A stretch of DNA of 64,000 nucleotides from an uncultured Aquimarina sp. (GCA_947500545.1 CANMSO010000001.1:868001-932000); one strand, 5' to 3'; numbered from the stretch's first letter, positions 43,724 through 53,870 are shown. Made by a program: numbers and translations. Notes: generated from the sequence alone by a model not told the origin.

Positions 43724-43810
43724 TTATCTATGTATAGCATGACTACTTGCTCCTGGAAGCTCTTTTACAAATTCTAAAATAAAGCGAAAATTGATACCAA
43801 ATAAATTCAT
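43724..43810 (-). CDS. 28-residue miniprotein, copy 2 (ASSHAIHR family)
   Basis: ATG at 43810, exactly 200 bases from copy 1. Starts MNLFGINFRFILEF and ends ELPGASSHAIHR. Same length as copy 1, about 19 of 28 residues identical. Lies upstream on the same strand, so both may be one transcript. The region 43811-43976 upstream holds a hairpin AATGGGG/CCCCATT (43889-43908) and otherwise nothing recognised. Confidence 0.5.
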   Translation of the reverse strand: MNLFGINFRFILEFVKELPGASSHAIHR

Positions 43811-43976
43811 GATTTCTATGTGTAAAAATGATTAATAAATTCGTTTAATAATTATGATGTAAAGATACTTTGATGACCAATACCGCGCAATGGGGAAAAA
43901 GCCCCATTTTACTTAGTTAATACCCCCTACCCTTATTACAGAAAGAAATTTCGATAAATTGACAATAGATTAAACC

Positions 43977-44012
43977 AAAAAAGCACAGCTGAAAAAATCA
44001 ACCGTGCTTTTC
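43977..44012 (-). terminator. Terminator of the methionine gamma-lyase-like gene
   Basis: AAAAGCAC and GTGCTTTT arms with further imperfect pairing inside; A/T runs on both sides. Confidence 0.7.
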
Positions 44013-44030
44013 TTATATAAAACAAAAGTT

Positions 44031-45314
44031 TTACGCAGTTGTCAGCTCTAATGCTAAATCAACCTCTACTTTTTCCAGAGCTTGCTCCAAATCCCATATT
44101 AGATCTTTAGAATACTCTACTCCTATTGATAATCTTACCAAACGATCAGTAATATTCATTTGTCGCATCTGTACTTCATCAACTCCTGCATGCGTCATCG
44201 TCTTAGGATGTTCTGCCAAACTTTCTGTTCCTCCTAAACTTACGGCAAGTTTCATTAGTTTTAAGCTATTTAAAAACTTAAATGCTTCTTTCTCTCCTCC
44301 CACGATATCAAAAGAGACCATTGCTCCTGGAGCAGAACATTGTTTTTTATAGGTCGTATATGCTTCACTTCCTTCTTTTAATAATCCTAAATAATATACA
44401 TTTTCCACCTTTGGATGGTTATTAAGGTAATCAACAATAACTTGTGCATTTTGAGTTTGTTGATCCATACGCACTTTTAAGGTTTCTAAGCTCCTAAGCA
44501 GTAACCAAGCCGTATGTGGACTTACCATATTACCCAAAAAGGTACGTAATGTCTTTACTCTCAACATTAATTCTGCATTACCCAAAACTGCTCCTGCAAT
44601 TAAATCACTATGTCCACCTATATATTTTGTTGCAGAATATAATACCAAATCTGCACCGCATTGTAATGGGTGTTGCCATAAAGGCCCCATATAGGTATTA
44701 TCTACAGCTACCAGAGTTTTTCTTTCTTCGGTACTAAACTGCTTTGCTATCTCACTAAATTTCTCAATATCAACAATATCATTGGTTGGATTAGCAGGAG
44801 TTTCCATAAAAATCATGGCTAATTTATCTGCTTTCCCAGAATCTTTAATCATTTGAACAACTTCGTCCATGCTATGATCTGGCATTACTCCTAATGTATG
44901 CACCCCAATTTTGTCCAAAAAGTGATGAATAAAATGATCTGTACCTCCGTATAACGGATTGCTATAAACCAATAAATCTCCAGGTTTAAGAAACTCTAAC
45001 AACACTGTACTTATAGCAGACATTCCACTTTCAAAAACAGCACAATCATCTGCTTTATCCCAAAGACAAAGACGATTTTCTAGAATCTCAAGATTCGGAT
45101 TATTGATTCTACTATAAATAAGCCCTAATTCTTCTTTAGGAGATTTTTCTCGTAGACCATATGCCAACTCAAAAAAGGCTTTTCCTTCTTCGGCTGTTTT
45201 AAAAACAAAGGTTGATGTTTGAAATATAGGGCATTTTATAGCTCCTTCAGACAACTCGGGTTTGTAACCATAAGTCATCATTAAGCTTTCTGGGTTAAAG
45301 TTGTGATTTTTCAT
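44031..45314 (-). CDS. Cys/Met metabolism PLP enzyme, probably methionine gamma-lyase
   Basis: 427 residues, fold-type I gamma-family. Visible are the PLP-phosphate region SRINNPNLEILE, the Asp in LVAVDNTYMGPLWQHP and the Schiff-base Lys in LVLYSATKYIGGHSD (near 230). The enzyme would split methionine (or a related amino acid) to a keto acid, methanethiol and ammonia; cystathionine gamma-synthase is the alternative. The divergent Lrp/AsnC regulator next to it fits the catabolic reading, as in mdeA/mdeR pairs. Confidence 0.75.
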   Translation of the reverse strand: MKNHNFNPESLMMTYGYKPELSEGAIKCPIFQTSTFVFKTAEEGKAFFELAYGLREKSPKEELGLIYSRINNPNLEILENRLCLWDKADDCAVFESGMSAISTVLLEFLKPGDLLVYSNPLYGGTDHFIHHFLDKIGVHTLGVMPDHSMDEVVQMIKDSGKADKLAMIFMETPANPTNDIVDIEKFSEIAKQFSTEERKTLVAVDNTYMGPLWQHPLQCGADLVLYSATKYIGGHSDLIAGAVLGNAELMLRVKTLRTFLGNMVSPHTAWLLLRSLETLKVRMDQQTQNAQVIVDYLNNHPKVENVYYLGLLKEGSEAYTTYKKQCSAPGAMVSFDIVGGEKEAFKFLNSLKLMKLAVSLGGTESLAEHPKTMTHAGVDEVQMRQMNITDRLVRLSIGVEYSKDLIWDLEQALEKVEVDLALELTTA

Positions 45315-45395
45315 GTTATAAAAATACCCTTAAAAGAATTAAAAACTATAAAATGATCTATTTTTAGAATTAAATTAAATTAATTAAATCATAGT

Positions 45396-45421
45396 TAGAA
45401 TATTATTCTATATTATATTTG
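45396..45421. promoter_or_regulatory. Palindrome and promoter in the divergent Lrp/lyase gap
   Basis: Perfect 15-bp palindrome TAGAATATTATTCTA (45396-45410) next to TATATTTG (-7 box, 45414-45421) of the regulator gene. A probable operator for the Lrp-type protein, which would give autoregulation and lyase control. Confidence 0.55.
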
Positions 45422-45448
45422 TAAATGAAGATTTTATAGAAAAATATT

Positions 45449-45904
45449 ATGGACAAAATTGATCGATCAATACTACTACTACTTCAAAAAGATGGTAAAA
45501 TTACCATCAAAGAGATTGCAGAACGATTAAACCTAACGACTACCCCAATATTTGAACGTGTAAAGAAGTTAGAGCGTGATGGACATATAAAATCGTATAA
45601 GGCTATTTTGGATAGAAAGAAGATTGGATTGCAATTGATGGTATTTTGTAATGTCACATTAAATCAACATCAAACAGATTATCTGAAAAAATTTGAGAAA
45701 GATATTCAACAATTTCCCGAAGTGGTAGAATGTTACCACGTAGCAGGTATGTTTGATTATCTTATTAAGATATTTGCCGAAGATATGGAACGGTACCAGG
45801 ATTTTCTTTCGAATAAATTGGCTTCTCTAGAAAATATTTCTAAAGTACAGAGTTCTTTTGTAATGACTGAAGTAAAAGACTATTCCTATCTCCCGATTCC
45901 CTAG
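45449..45904 (+). CDS. Lrp/AsnC-family transcriptional regulator
   Basis: 151 residues, usual length. N-terminal winged HTH (IDRSILLLLQKDGKITIKEIAERLNLTTTPIFERVKKLE) and C-terminal RAM effector domain (FPEVVECYHVAGMFDYLIKI). Such proteins sense amino acids. Divergent from the methionine gamma-lyase-like gene with a palindrome between them, so that gene is its likely target. Confidence 0.9.
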   Translation: MDKIDRSILLLLQKDGKITIKEIAERLNLTTTPIFERVKKLERDGHIKSYKAILDRKKIGLQLMVFCNVTLNQHQTDYLKKFEKDIQQFPEVVECYHVAGMFDYLIKIFAEDMERYQDFLSNKLASLENISKVQSSFVMTEVKDYSYLPIP

Positions 45905-45981
45905 AATTATATTTCGGCTTAACAAAAGATTTAGAATTCAAAGAGTACTTTTGATATTCAACTTAAAAATTGCACACAATC

Positions 45982-46710
45982 ATGAATATTAAAGACGCAA
46001 AAGTATTGATTACCGGAGGTAATTCTGGAATTGGAAAAGCTACCGCTAAACTCCTAAAAGAAAAAGGCGCACAAGTGGTTATTTCTGGTCGAAATGAAGC
46101 TACACTTCAAGCTACTGCAAATGAATTGGGTATAAATTATATAAAAGCCGATGTAACCAAAGAAAATCAAGTAAAAGAAATGGTACATGAAGCTACACAA
46201 AAAATGGACGGCCTTAACGTATTAGTAAATAATGCGGGATATGGGTATATATCAAAGCTTATTGACATTGAAGCCGATAAATTCACAGATCAGTTTAAAA
46301 CGAATATTCTTGGTGCAACACTATGCGCTAAAGAATCAGCAAAGCATTTCGTATCGCAAGAATATGGTAATATTATCAATATTGGTTCTACGTCTTCATT
46401 AAAAGGATCCCCAACAGCTTCACCTTATGTGGCTACCAAATTTGCGCTTCGCGGAATGACAGAAAGCTGGAGGAACGAATTACGCCCTCATAACATAAGG
46501 GTAATGCAAGTAAATCCAAGTGAAGTGATGACCAGTTTCGCAGATAACCGCGTAGATACTAATCATAATGAGAAACAGTATACCGAAGCCGAACAACAAA
46601 CCAAATTGCGAGGGGAAGAAATAGCACATACCATAAGCAGTCTTTTAGAAATGGATGATAGAGGATTTATTACAGAGGCGACAGTTTTCGCAACAAACCC
46701 AAAAGTATAA
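45982..46710 (+). CDS. Short-chain dehydrogenase/reductase
   Basis: 242 residues from ATG 45982 (an upstream TTG at 45970 is less likely). Rossmann motif ITGGNSGIGKAT for NAD(P), NNAG-containing segment (VLVNNAGYG), Ser of the active site in GSTSSLKGSP and YVATK (Tyr-x-x-x-Lys) as catalytic pair. The substrate cannot be inferred. Ends directly at the stop of the convergent MFS gene with no gap. Confidence 0.9.
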   Translation: MNIKDAKVLITGGNSGIGKATAKLLKEKGAQVVISGRNEATLQATANELGINYIKADVTKENQVKEMVHEATQKMDGLNVLVNNAGYGYISKLIDIEADKFTDQFKTNILGATLCAKESAKHFVSQEYGNIINIGSTSSLKGSPTASPYVATKFALRGMTESWRNELRPHNIRVMQVNPSEVMTSFADNRVDTNHNEKQYTEAEQQTKLRGEEIAHTISSLLEMDDRGFITEATVFATNPKV

Positions 46711-48072
46711 TTATACTGGTTTTACTATAGGTTTTTCTTGTTGCGCTGCTTTTTTGGTTTTGAAATGGTTTATGATTACCAGTAAAAAAATAAGTAAAAA
46801 TATTCCTGACCCGATCATAAATACCGTCATTTGAATACTTTCAAAAAGGACGCCTCCCAGAATCAATCCAAAAATACTTGCAAAGCTTCCCATGCTATTG
46901 CCATATCCCTGAATAGCGCCCTGCATTTGGGGATTTCCAGTTTTGGATAATAGAGATAAAAAGCTTGGCCACATTAAACCATTTCCTAATGACAATAATG
47001 TGTTTGCCAAATAGAGAATAATTAAGTTTGATATAGAAAGAAAGTAAAAGCTTAATGCCAGCAGTATAGAACCGATTGCAATACAAAATATGTTAGATAC
47101 TTTTCCAGAAAGATATGACAACAAAGGCCCTTGCACTAAAATCATGATAATACTTGAGTACGCCAAAAACACACCAAGCTCTGTAGGTGACCATTCTAAA
47201 ATTGTAGAAGCATAGATTGGTAACCCCGCATAAAAAAGACTAAATGCTAAAAATGTGAGGAAATATACTGCGTATAATAACGGAATATCTTTTAGTTTTA
47301 AGATTTTCCAAAAAGAATTAGAATTGTCTACGTTTCCGGTATCGTCTGTATAGCATTCCTTATGCTCTACTTGAAAAAATCGTCTAAAAGACCTAAACCC
47401 CAAATTACCTGTATCTACTACGCATGGGTTACTTTCTGGTAGCTTTAAAGCAATTACAAAAATTGCAATTAAGGATATAATCGCTGCTAATATAATCGGC
47501 AACGCTTCTCCTAGAAAAGTAGAAGCCAATATTCCGGCAACAGCAGGCCCAAGAACAAATCCAAGACTTGTAGAGGCTCCCATCATTCCAAAATTCTTAT
47601 CACGGTTATCATCTGTAGAAACATCAGACAGATAAGCATTGGCCACCGAAACATTTCCTCCTGTAAAGCCATCAAAAATTCTGGCAACAAAAAGTAATAT
47701 TAATGGAAGTGTCATTATATAATTTCCTGTAAATTCTGAATCCGAAGACCATAATGTAGTTTTAGGAAGTATAAAAGCTAACAGAAACAACAACCATGCT
47801 ATAAATGTTCCCGCTTGACTAACGATCAATACCTTTTTTCGTCCAATGCGATCAGACATTTTTCCAAGAATAGGAGCTCCTATAAGCTGAAAGAAAGGGT
47901 ACATTGCCCCTAGAATACCGTAAATAAATCCATTTCCGCCTAAATCAATAACAATAAATATCAAAATAGGAATCACAATACTATATCCTAGTATTCCTAT
48001 AAAATTTACTAATAAAATTGGGAAAATATTACGGCTGAAGAAACTAAAAAATCGCATGATTAAAAATAACAT
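46711..48072 (-). CDS. MFS transporter, TetA-like drug efflux type
   Basis: 453 residues, about 12 membrane helices. Motif A is GKMSDRIGRKKVL between helices 2 and 3; the first helix (LLVNFIGILGYSIVIPIL) is also typical of TetA/Bcr-like exporters. A hydrophilic loop near 220-250 (residues including DTGNVDNSNS) lies between the halves. Probably a proton-driven exporter of small molecules; substrate unknown. The start may be 48057. Confidence 0.8.
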   Translation of the reverse strand: MLFLIMRFFSFFSRNIFPILLVNFIGILGYSIVIPILIFIVIDLGGNGFIYGILGAMYPFFQLIGAPILGKMSDRIGRKKVLIVSQAGTFIAWLLFLLAFILPKTTLWSSDSEFTGNYIMTLPLILLFVARIFDGFTGGNVSVANAYLSDVSTDDNRDKNFGMMGASTSLGFVLGPAVAGILASTFLGEALPIILAAIISLIAIFVIALKLPESNPCVVDTGNLGFRSFRRFFQVEHKECYTDDTGNVDNSNSFWKILKLKDIPLLYAVYFLTFLAFSLFYAGLPIYASTILEWSPTELGVFLAYSSIIMILVQGPLLSYLSGKVSNIFCIAIGSILLALSFYFLSISNLIILYLANTLLSLGNGLMWPSFLSLLSKTGNPQMQGAIQGYGNSMGSFASIFGLILGGVLFESIQMTVFMIGSGIFLLIFLLVIINHFKTKKAAQQEKPIVKPV

Positions 48073-48119
48073 TGTTCTACCAAAATACTAGTTAAACTAA
48101 TGCTAATAAAAAACGACCA

Positions 48120-49124
48120 TTATGCCATAACTTTTACCAAAAGTTCTTTTAGAATATCTCCTTGAGGTAGATTTGCCGCTCCTACTCCTTTGCTTTTTAC
48201 ATCGGCATCACGAAGTAAAGTTATTATCCTACTTACTTTTTTCATGGGGAAGTTGTGGGCCGCCTCTGAATAATCTTTTACGAAATAAGGATTGATTTTT
48301 AATGTACTAGCCACATTGCGCTGCGACTTATCAGATAATCCATGATATTGCAATACCTGAGAGAAAAAACTGTATAATAAAGAAATAGTAACCACCAGGG
48401 GGTTATCTTTTGGATTTTGAGCAAAATAGTTAATTATTCTGTGAGCCTTAATCACATTTCTAGAACCAATAGCTTTGCGAAGCTCGAAATTATTGAACTC
48501 TTTACTAATCCCTATATTTTCCTCTATTTCATCAGCGGTTATTTGAGATCCCTCAGGAATTATCAATTTAAGTTTTTCTAACTCGTTATTAATTTTACTA
48601 AGATCTGTACCCAAAAACTCTACTAACATTTGAGCCGCTTTGGGTTCAATATTATATTTAGCACCAGCCAGTACTCTTCTAATCCAATCCGAAACCTGAT
48701 TCTCATAAAGTTTTTTGCCTTCGAAAATGATACCGTTTTTAGCAACTACTTTATATAGTTTTTTGCGTTTATCGATCTTCTTATACTTATAACAAACAAC
48801 CAAAACCGTTGATGGTTGTGGGTTTTCTACATAATCAGCCAATTTTTCGATAGTTCTAGATAAATCCTGTGCTTCCTTGACTATAACAACCTGACGCTCT
48901 GCCATCATTGGAAAACGTTTGGCATTAGAAACAATATCTTCTATTGTAACATCACGCCCATAAAGTACCATTTGATTAAATCCTTTTTCTTCTTCTGCCA
49001 GTACATTTTTATCAATAAACTCTGAAATTCTGTCAATATAGTATGGTTCTTCTCCCATCAAAAAATAGATCGGTTTGATAATACCATTTCTTATATCGGT
49101 TACAATCTGTTTTACTTCGTCCAT
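48120..49124 (-). CDS. holA: DNA polymerase III subunit delta
   Basis: 334 residues. N-terminal ATPase-like domain without Walker motif (PIYFLMGEEPYYIDRI) and later VVCYKYKKIDKRKKLYK, then a helical C-terminal collar domain; matches HolA in order and length. It opens the sliding clamp as part of the clamp loader. Divergent from the 49166 gene, a pairing seen in many flavobacteria. Confidence 0.9.
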   Translation of the reverse strand: MDEVKQIVTDIRNGIIKPIYFLMGEEPYYIDRISEFIDKNVLAEEEKGFNQMVLYGRDVTIEDIVSNAKRFPMMAERQVVIVKEAQDLSRTIEKLADYVENPQPSTVLVVCYKYKKIDKRKKLYKVVAKNGIIFEGKKLYENQVSDWIRRVLAGAKYNIEPKAAQMLVEFLGTDLSKINNELEKLKLIIPEGSQITADEIEENIGISKEFNNFELRKAIGSRNVIKAHRIINYFAQNPKDNPLVVTISLLYSFFSQVLQYHGLSDKSQRNVASTLKINPYFVKDYSEAAHNFPMKKVSRIITLLRDADVKSKGVGAANLPQGDILKELLVKVMA

Positions 49125-49165
49125 TCAGAAAAAATCATCAAATTTGTGTATAATAAAAATTGTTA

Positions 49166-49612
49166 ATGCAAAAACTAAACTTTCCAGCATATCAGTTTCG
49201 GTTCAAAAGTAGCGAAAATAAAATTTCCATTTTTGACAGAATTCGTAAAAAATTTATCATTCTCACCCCAGAGGAATGGGTACGACAACATACCGTACAA
49301 TTTCTTATTGAAGAAAAGGGATATCCAGAAAGTTTGATCAATGTAGAAAAACTAATCAAAGTCAATGATCTGAGTAAACGATATGATATTATTATATTTA
49401 ATCCCGATGGAAGTATTTTTCTGATTGTAGAATGCAAATCACACAGTGTGAAAATTACGCAGGATGTTTTTGACCAAATTGCACGATATAATCTTGCACT
49501 AGATTCAGAATATTTAATGATCACTAATGGAATGAATCATTATTATTGTCAGATGAATTATAATGACAAGCGGTATACTTTTCTAAAGGATATTCCGGAT
49601 TATAAAAAATAA
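49166..49612 (+). CDS. Stand-alone HsdR N-terminal-like nuclease-fold protein
   Basis: 148 residues from ATG 49166. PD-(D/E)xK-type core: KRYDIIIFNPDG followed by IFLIVECKS (Asp, then Glu-x-Lys). It matches the 'type I restriction enzyme R N-terminal domain' family in Bacteroidota, short and without the helicase part. It is not part of a restriction system here. It lies divergent from holA and before a glycosyltransferase gene. Nuclease activity is plausible but untested. Confidence 0.8.
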   Translation: MQKLNFPAYQFRFKSSENKISIFDRIRKKFIILTPEEWVRQHTVQFLIEEKGYPESLINVEKLIKVNDLSKRYDIIIFNPDGSIFLIVECKSHSVKITQDVFDQIARYNLALDSEYLMITNGMNHYYCQMNYNDKRYTFLKDIPDYKK

Positions 49613-49631
49613 AACTCATTACTTTGCACCC

Positions 49632-50624
49632 GTGAATATCGCAGTAGTTATATTAAATTGGAATGGAAGGTCTTTACTAGAACAGTTTTTACCTTCTGTA
49701 GTAAAGTATTCAAAAGAAGCAACCGTATATGTAGCAGATAATGCTTCTACAGATGATTCTGTTAGTTTTGTAAAGTCTCACTTTCCAGAGATAAAAATAG
49801 TTCAAAACACTGAAAATGGTGGTTATGCCAAGGGATACAACGATGCTCTTTCTAAAATCGACTCAGACATATATTGTTTGCTAAATAGCGATGTAGAGGT
49901 TACAGAAAATTGGCTAGTACCAATCATCAACGCTTTTAAGGAATCTAATGATATCGCAGCTATCCAACCAAAAATATTAGACTATAAGAAAAAGAGTTAC
50001 TTTGAGTATGCAGGAGCTGCAGGAGGGTTTATAGATAAATTTGGATATCCCTATTGTAGAGGAAGGATTTTTGATACGCTTGAAGAAGATACCGGACAAT
50101 ACAATGACATAACTTCAATATTTTGGGCCAGCGGAGCATGTTTATTCATAAGAAAACAAGTATTTGAAGAAGTTGGAAAACTAGATGAAGATTTCTTTGC
50201 CCATCAGGAAGAAATTGATCTGTGTTGGCGTATTCAGAATTATGGGTACAAAATATTATATGTTGGTACATCAACAATCTATCATTTGGGGGGTGCAACC
50301 CTGGACACAATGAATCCAAAAAAAACATATCTTAACTTCAGAAATAACTTATTTCTTCTTGTTAAAAATGTACCCAAAGGGAATTTATTTCTTATCATCT
50401 TTATAAGAATGATTTTGGATGGTCTGGCTGGAGTGAAATTTTTAATGGCGGGGAAATTTTCTCATTTCATTTCAATACTTCGCGCACACTACAGCTTTTA
50501 CGGCAATTTTAACACTTTTATAAAAAAACGAAAAAAACTTTTACAAAAGGGGAAATATTATTCCATTTTTTCCGTTGTATGGCAGTATTTTATTTTAAAA
50601 CGTAACCATTTCAATCAATTATAA
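49632..50624 (+). CDS. Family 2 glycosyltransferase
   Basis: 330 residues from a GTG start at 49632. GT-A fold; AVVILNWNGRSLLEQFLPS at the N-terminus, YVADNASTDDS, and LLNSDVEV as the DxD-like metal site. HQEEIDLCWR and later IYHLGGATL are the typical acceptor/C-terminal motifs of rhamnosyl/other GT2 enzymes. A C-terminal hydrophobic segment may bind the membrane. Sugar and acceptor unknown. Possibly co-transcribed with the preceding gene (19-base gap). Confidence 0.9.
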   Translation: MNIAVVILNWNGRSLLEQFLPSVVKYSKEATVYVADNASTDDSVSFVKSHFPEIKIVQNTENGGYAKGYNDALSKIDSDIYCLLNSDVEVTENWLVPIINAFKESNDIAAIQPKILDYKKKSYFEYAGAAGGFIDKFGYPYCRGRIFDTLEEDTGQYNDITSIFWASGACLFIRKQVFEEVGKLDEDFFAHQEEIDLCWRIQNYGYKILYVGTSTIYHLGGATLDTMNPKKTYLNFRNNLFLLVKNVPKGNLFLIIFIRMILDGLAGVKFLMAGKFSHFISILRAHYSFYGNFNTFIKKRKKLLQKGKYYSIFSVVWQYFILKRNHFNQL

Positions 50625-50722
50625 GGTTATATAATAAATTAATGTTAACAGCTTAGTATTACGTCACATTTTTAATAATTTTGAGTTATATAACCAGAAC
50701 AAGACTAAAAACAGATTTTCTA

Positions 50723-51589
50723 ATGAAAAAAGTAATGATTATTGGAGCCTCTATGGCAGTATTATTATCTTCATGTGTTTCACAGAAGAAATTTTCTGAA
50801 CTAGAAGCCAAGCACAAAGAAACCGAAGACCTTTTAAATACAGCATCAGTTAAATTAAATAGCTGCCTTGAAGAAAAAGCTAGCTCTACTTCGCAATTAA
50901 AAGTTCTACAAGATCAAGTATCAAATCTTAAAAATCAGAATTCGGCATTATTAAATAATGTTGGTAATCTTGCCACTCTATCTACTAAGGAAGCTGAAAA
51001 TCTTGAAAAATCTCTTGAAAGTATAAAGGAGAAAGATTTACAAATAAGAACGATGCAAGATGCTATCACTAAAAAAGATTCTGTGACATTAGCACTGGTA
51101 ACTAGCCTTAAAGGAGCTTTAGGAAACCTTGCTGACGAAGATATCGAAATTAATGTAGAAAAAGGTGTGGTTTATGTATCTATATCTGACAAACTTCTTT
51201 TCAAAAGTGGTAGCTACAATGTTTCTGCTAGAGCTAAAGAAGTGTTAGGTAAAGTAGCAAAAGTAGTTAATGATAAGCCTGATATCGAGTTCTTGGTTGA
51301 AGGACATACAGATAATGTGCCAATTAAGAATAAAGTTCTTTTGGATAACTGGGATCTTAGTGTAAAGCGAGCTACTTCTGTAGTTAGAGTATTACAAAAT
51401 GAATTCAAAGTAGATCCAAAGCGTATGACTGCTGCTGGTAGAAGTTATTATGTACCAGTTGCTGATAATAGCTCTGCTGCTAATAAAGCTAAAAACAGAC
51501 GTACGAGAATCGTTGTATTACCAAAACTTGACCAGTTTTATAATATGATCGAAGACGGAATGAAAAAAGCTTCTCAAGGAGGAAACTAA
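50723..51589 (+). CDS. OmpA-family lipoprotein
   Basis: 288 residues from ATG 50723. Lipoprotein signal (AVLLSSC). Coiled-coil region at ~25-130 with many Leu/Lys/Glu heptads. OmpA domain at ~155-280 with VEGHTDNVP, WDLSVKRATSVVRVL and KNRRTRIVVLP. It would link the outer membrane to peptidoglycan. A start 42 bases earlier is unlikely because it would bury the lipobox. Terminator follows. Confidence 0.9.
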   Translation: MKKVMIIGASMAVLLSSCVSQKKFSELEAKHKETEDLLNTASVKLNSCLEEKASSTSQLKVLQDQVSNLKNQNSALLNNVGNLATLSTKEAENLEKSLESIKEKDLQIRTMQDAITKKDSVTLALVTSLKGALGNLADEDIEINVEKGVVYVSISDKLLFKSGSYNVSARAKEVLGKVAKVVNDKPDIEFLVEGHTDNVPIKNKVLLDNWDLSVKRATSVVRVLQNEFKVDPKRMTAAGRSYYVPVADNSSAANKAKNRRTRIVVLPKLDQFYNMIEDGMKKASQGGN

Positions 51590-51612
51590 AATATATTGGT
51601 TTTTACCAAATG

Positions 51613-51642
51613 AAAAAGGGTTGTCATATGACAACCCTTTTT
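51613..51642 (+). terminator. Terminator of the OmpA lipoprotein gene
   Basis: AAAAAGGGTTGTCAT/ATGACAACCCTTTTT perfect inverted repeat with a T-run. Confidence 0.9.
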
Positions 51643-51741
51643 TTGTATCATTCTTTAATGTTAAATAAAATTTTTATGTTAAAAAAATACTAATATCTTT
51701 ACGCCCTGTTAAAAAACAGACCCAAATCTAAAACCTTAAAA

Positions 51742-53817
51742 ATGAAAAAACGTATTGCTACGGTGATCCTGCTTTTATGCATGATATCCGTCAAATCCCA
51801 ATCTTATATTGGATTTCTAACAGATAATTACAGTGGTGTTCATGGTGTTATTAGTAACCCTGCTAACATTGTAGATTCTCGATTCAAAACCGACATCAAT
51901 TTAATAGGTGCCAGTGCCTTTGCAGGTAACGACTACTTTGGAGTAAACTTTAGTGATATCTTTGATGATGATTACGAAATCGAAGATGAAGCTAGAAGAT
52001 TTCCAGAAGACAAAAATAATCTCGTCGGAAACGTAGATGTATTAGGACCATCATTTATGTTCAATATTAATGAAAAAAACTCTATCGCTGTATTTACTAG
52101 AGCCAGAGCCTTTTATAATGTAAACGATATAAATAGTGAAACTATAGAAGGTTTGATCGACAACCTTGATGATAATGTTAGTTTTGATATTAATCAAGGT
52201 GATGCGTATGCCAGTGCTAATGCCTGGGCAGAAGTTGGACTATCATATGGTAGAGTTTTTCTAAATAAAGAACAGCATTTTTTTAAAGGAGGTATTACTC
52301 TTAAATATCTACAAGGATTAGGAACAGCTTATGCTAGTGGAACTGACCTATCTGTAGATTTTGATGCAGATGCAATTATAGCAGGTAATGGTACTGTAGA
52401 AACTACTGGTGAAGTAGCATATGGCTATAGCGAAAATCTAGAAGAAGACCTTGACGAAATAGAAGTTGTGAGTGGAGCAACTGGTTTTGGAGTTGATTTA
52501 GGTTTTATATATGAATGGAGGCCTGATTATAAAAATCATACTATAACAGATAGTAAAGGAAACCCTTATACCTTTAAAGACATTAATAAGTACAAATTAA
52601 AATTTGGACTATCCTTAACAGATCTTGGTTCTATTTCTTATAGTGGTACCGAAGAAAGGTATGATTTTAATAATACACTTTCTCAAAATGATTTTGAAGA
52701 TATAGATCTTGATGAGCTAGAAAGATTCTATACCCCTCTTGCTCCTGGAGACGCTGAGAAAGCGGTTTTACCAACAGCTTTACATGCAAATGTAGATTGG
52801 AATATAAATAAAAAGTTTTATTTAAATTTAAATTCTGATTTTTCGCTTACTTCAAAAAATGAAGTAAATCGAAGCAGAATAGCGAATACAGTATCATTAA
52901 CTCCAAGGTTTGAGAGTAAGTGGTTCAGTTTTTATATGCCATTAAGCATGATGCAGCATAGCGGTTTCCAATGGGGTGCCGGCCTTAGAGCAGGCCCTCT
53001 TTATGTAGGTTCTGGATCTGTGTTGTCACTACTTACAAGCAAAGAATCTAAAGCCGCAGATGTTTATGTAGGGCTTAAAGTACCTGTTTACCAAAACAGA
53101 CCTAAAGATAAAGATGGAGATGGTGTACTTGATAAAGTAGATGAATGTCCGGAAACCAAGGGGCCAGAAGAAAACTTTGGTTGTCCGTGGCCAGATACAG
53201 ACGGAGATACAATATTAGATAAAGATGATCAATGTCCTGAAGAGGCTGGTGAAGTAGATAACAACGGATGCCCATGGCCGGATACTGATGGAGACGGATT
53301 ATTAGATAAAGATGACAACTGCCCTCAAGTAGCAGGACCTTCAGAAAATCAAGGTTGTCCTTGGCCAGATACTGATGGTGATGACGTTCTTGATAAAGAT
53401 GACAATTGTCCTGATATAGCAGGAACAGTTGCTAATAATGGTTGTCCAGAGGTTACAGAAGAAGTTCAAAAAACCTTAAATGAATATGCCAAAACTATTT
53501 TATTTGACTCAGGTAAATCATCTATTAAAGCAGAATCTAATCAAGTACTCACAGACATTGTAAATATTCTTAACGAATATCCTACTGCTAAATTTAAAGT
53601 AGAAGGTCATACTGATAGTGCAGGAAGTAATAGACTTAATCAGCGTTTATCAGATTCTAGAGCAAATGCTGTGAAAAATTATCTTGTAGAGAATGGAATA
53701 GATCAGTTTAGATTATCTGCAATTGGATATGGTGAAGACAGACCTATAGCCACAAACAAGACAAGAAAAGGAAGAGCTAATAACAGACGTGTAGAAATAA
53801 ATCTGGTTAAAGAGTAA
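51742..53817 (+). CDS. Outer membrane protein with barrel domain, TSP3 repeats and OmpA domain
   Basis: 691 residues. Signal peptide 1-20 (ISVKSQ). Residues ~20-450 are a beta-strand-rich, DUF5723-like region ([26 protein letters not shown]). Residues ~455-570 hold four thrombospondin type 3 repeats ([15 protein letters not shown]), which bind calcium. Residues ~575-691 form an OmpA domain ([28 protein letters not shown]). This layout is common among large flavobacterial envelope proteins and links the outer membrane to peptidoglycan. Confidence 0.85.
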   Translation: MKKRIATVILLLCMISVKSQSYIGFLTDNYSGVHGVISNPANIVDSRFKTDINLIGASAFAGNDYFGVNFSDIFDDDYEIEDEARRFPEDKNNLVGNVDVLGPSFMFNINEKNSIAVFTRARAFYNVNDINSETIEGLIDNLDDNVSFDINQGDAYASANAWAEVGLSYGRVFLNKEQHFFKGGITLKYLQGLGTAYASGTDLSVDFDADAIIAGNGTVETTGEVAYGYSENLEEDLDEIEVVSGATGFGVDLGFIYEWRPDYKNHTITDSKGNPYTFKDINKYKLKFGLSLTDLGSISYSGTEERYDFNNTLSQNDFEDIDLDELERFYTPLAPGDAEKAVLPTALHANVDWNINKKFYLNLNSDFSLTSKNEVNRSRIANTVSLTPRFESKWFSFYMPLSMMQHSGFQWGAGLRAGPLYVGSGSVLSLLTSKESKAADVYVGLKVPVYQNRPKDKDGDGVLDKVDECPETKGPEENFGCPWPDTDGDTILDKDDQCPEEAGEVDNNGCPWPDTDGDGLLDKDDNCPQVAGPSENQGCPWPDTDGDDVLDKDDNCPDIAGTVANNGCPEVTEEVQKTLNEYAKTILFDSGKSSIKAESNQVLTDIVNILNEYPTAKFKVEGHTDSAGSNRLNQRLSDSRANAVKNYLVENGIDQFRLSAIGYGEDRPIATNKTRKGRANNRRVEINLVKE

Positions 53818-53848
53818 TCTAAAAATCACATTATAATAAAAAAGCAAA

Positions 53849-53870
53849 GGGCAATACTTACGTATTGCCC
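53849..53870. terminator. Hairpin between convergent genes
   Basis: Perfect arms GGGCAATAC and GTATTGCCC with a 4-base loop; no strong T-run. Confidence 0.55.

Noticed and set aside
43889..43908. AATGGGG/CCCCATT hairpin as a terminator
   Set aside because: No plus-strand gene ends here; it lies in the leader of the miniprotein copies. Mentioned only as a possible structure.
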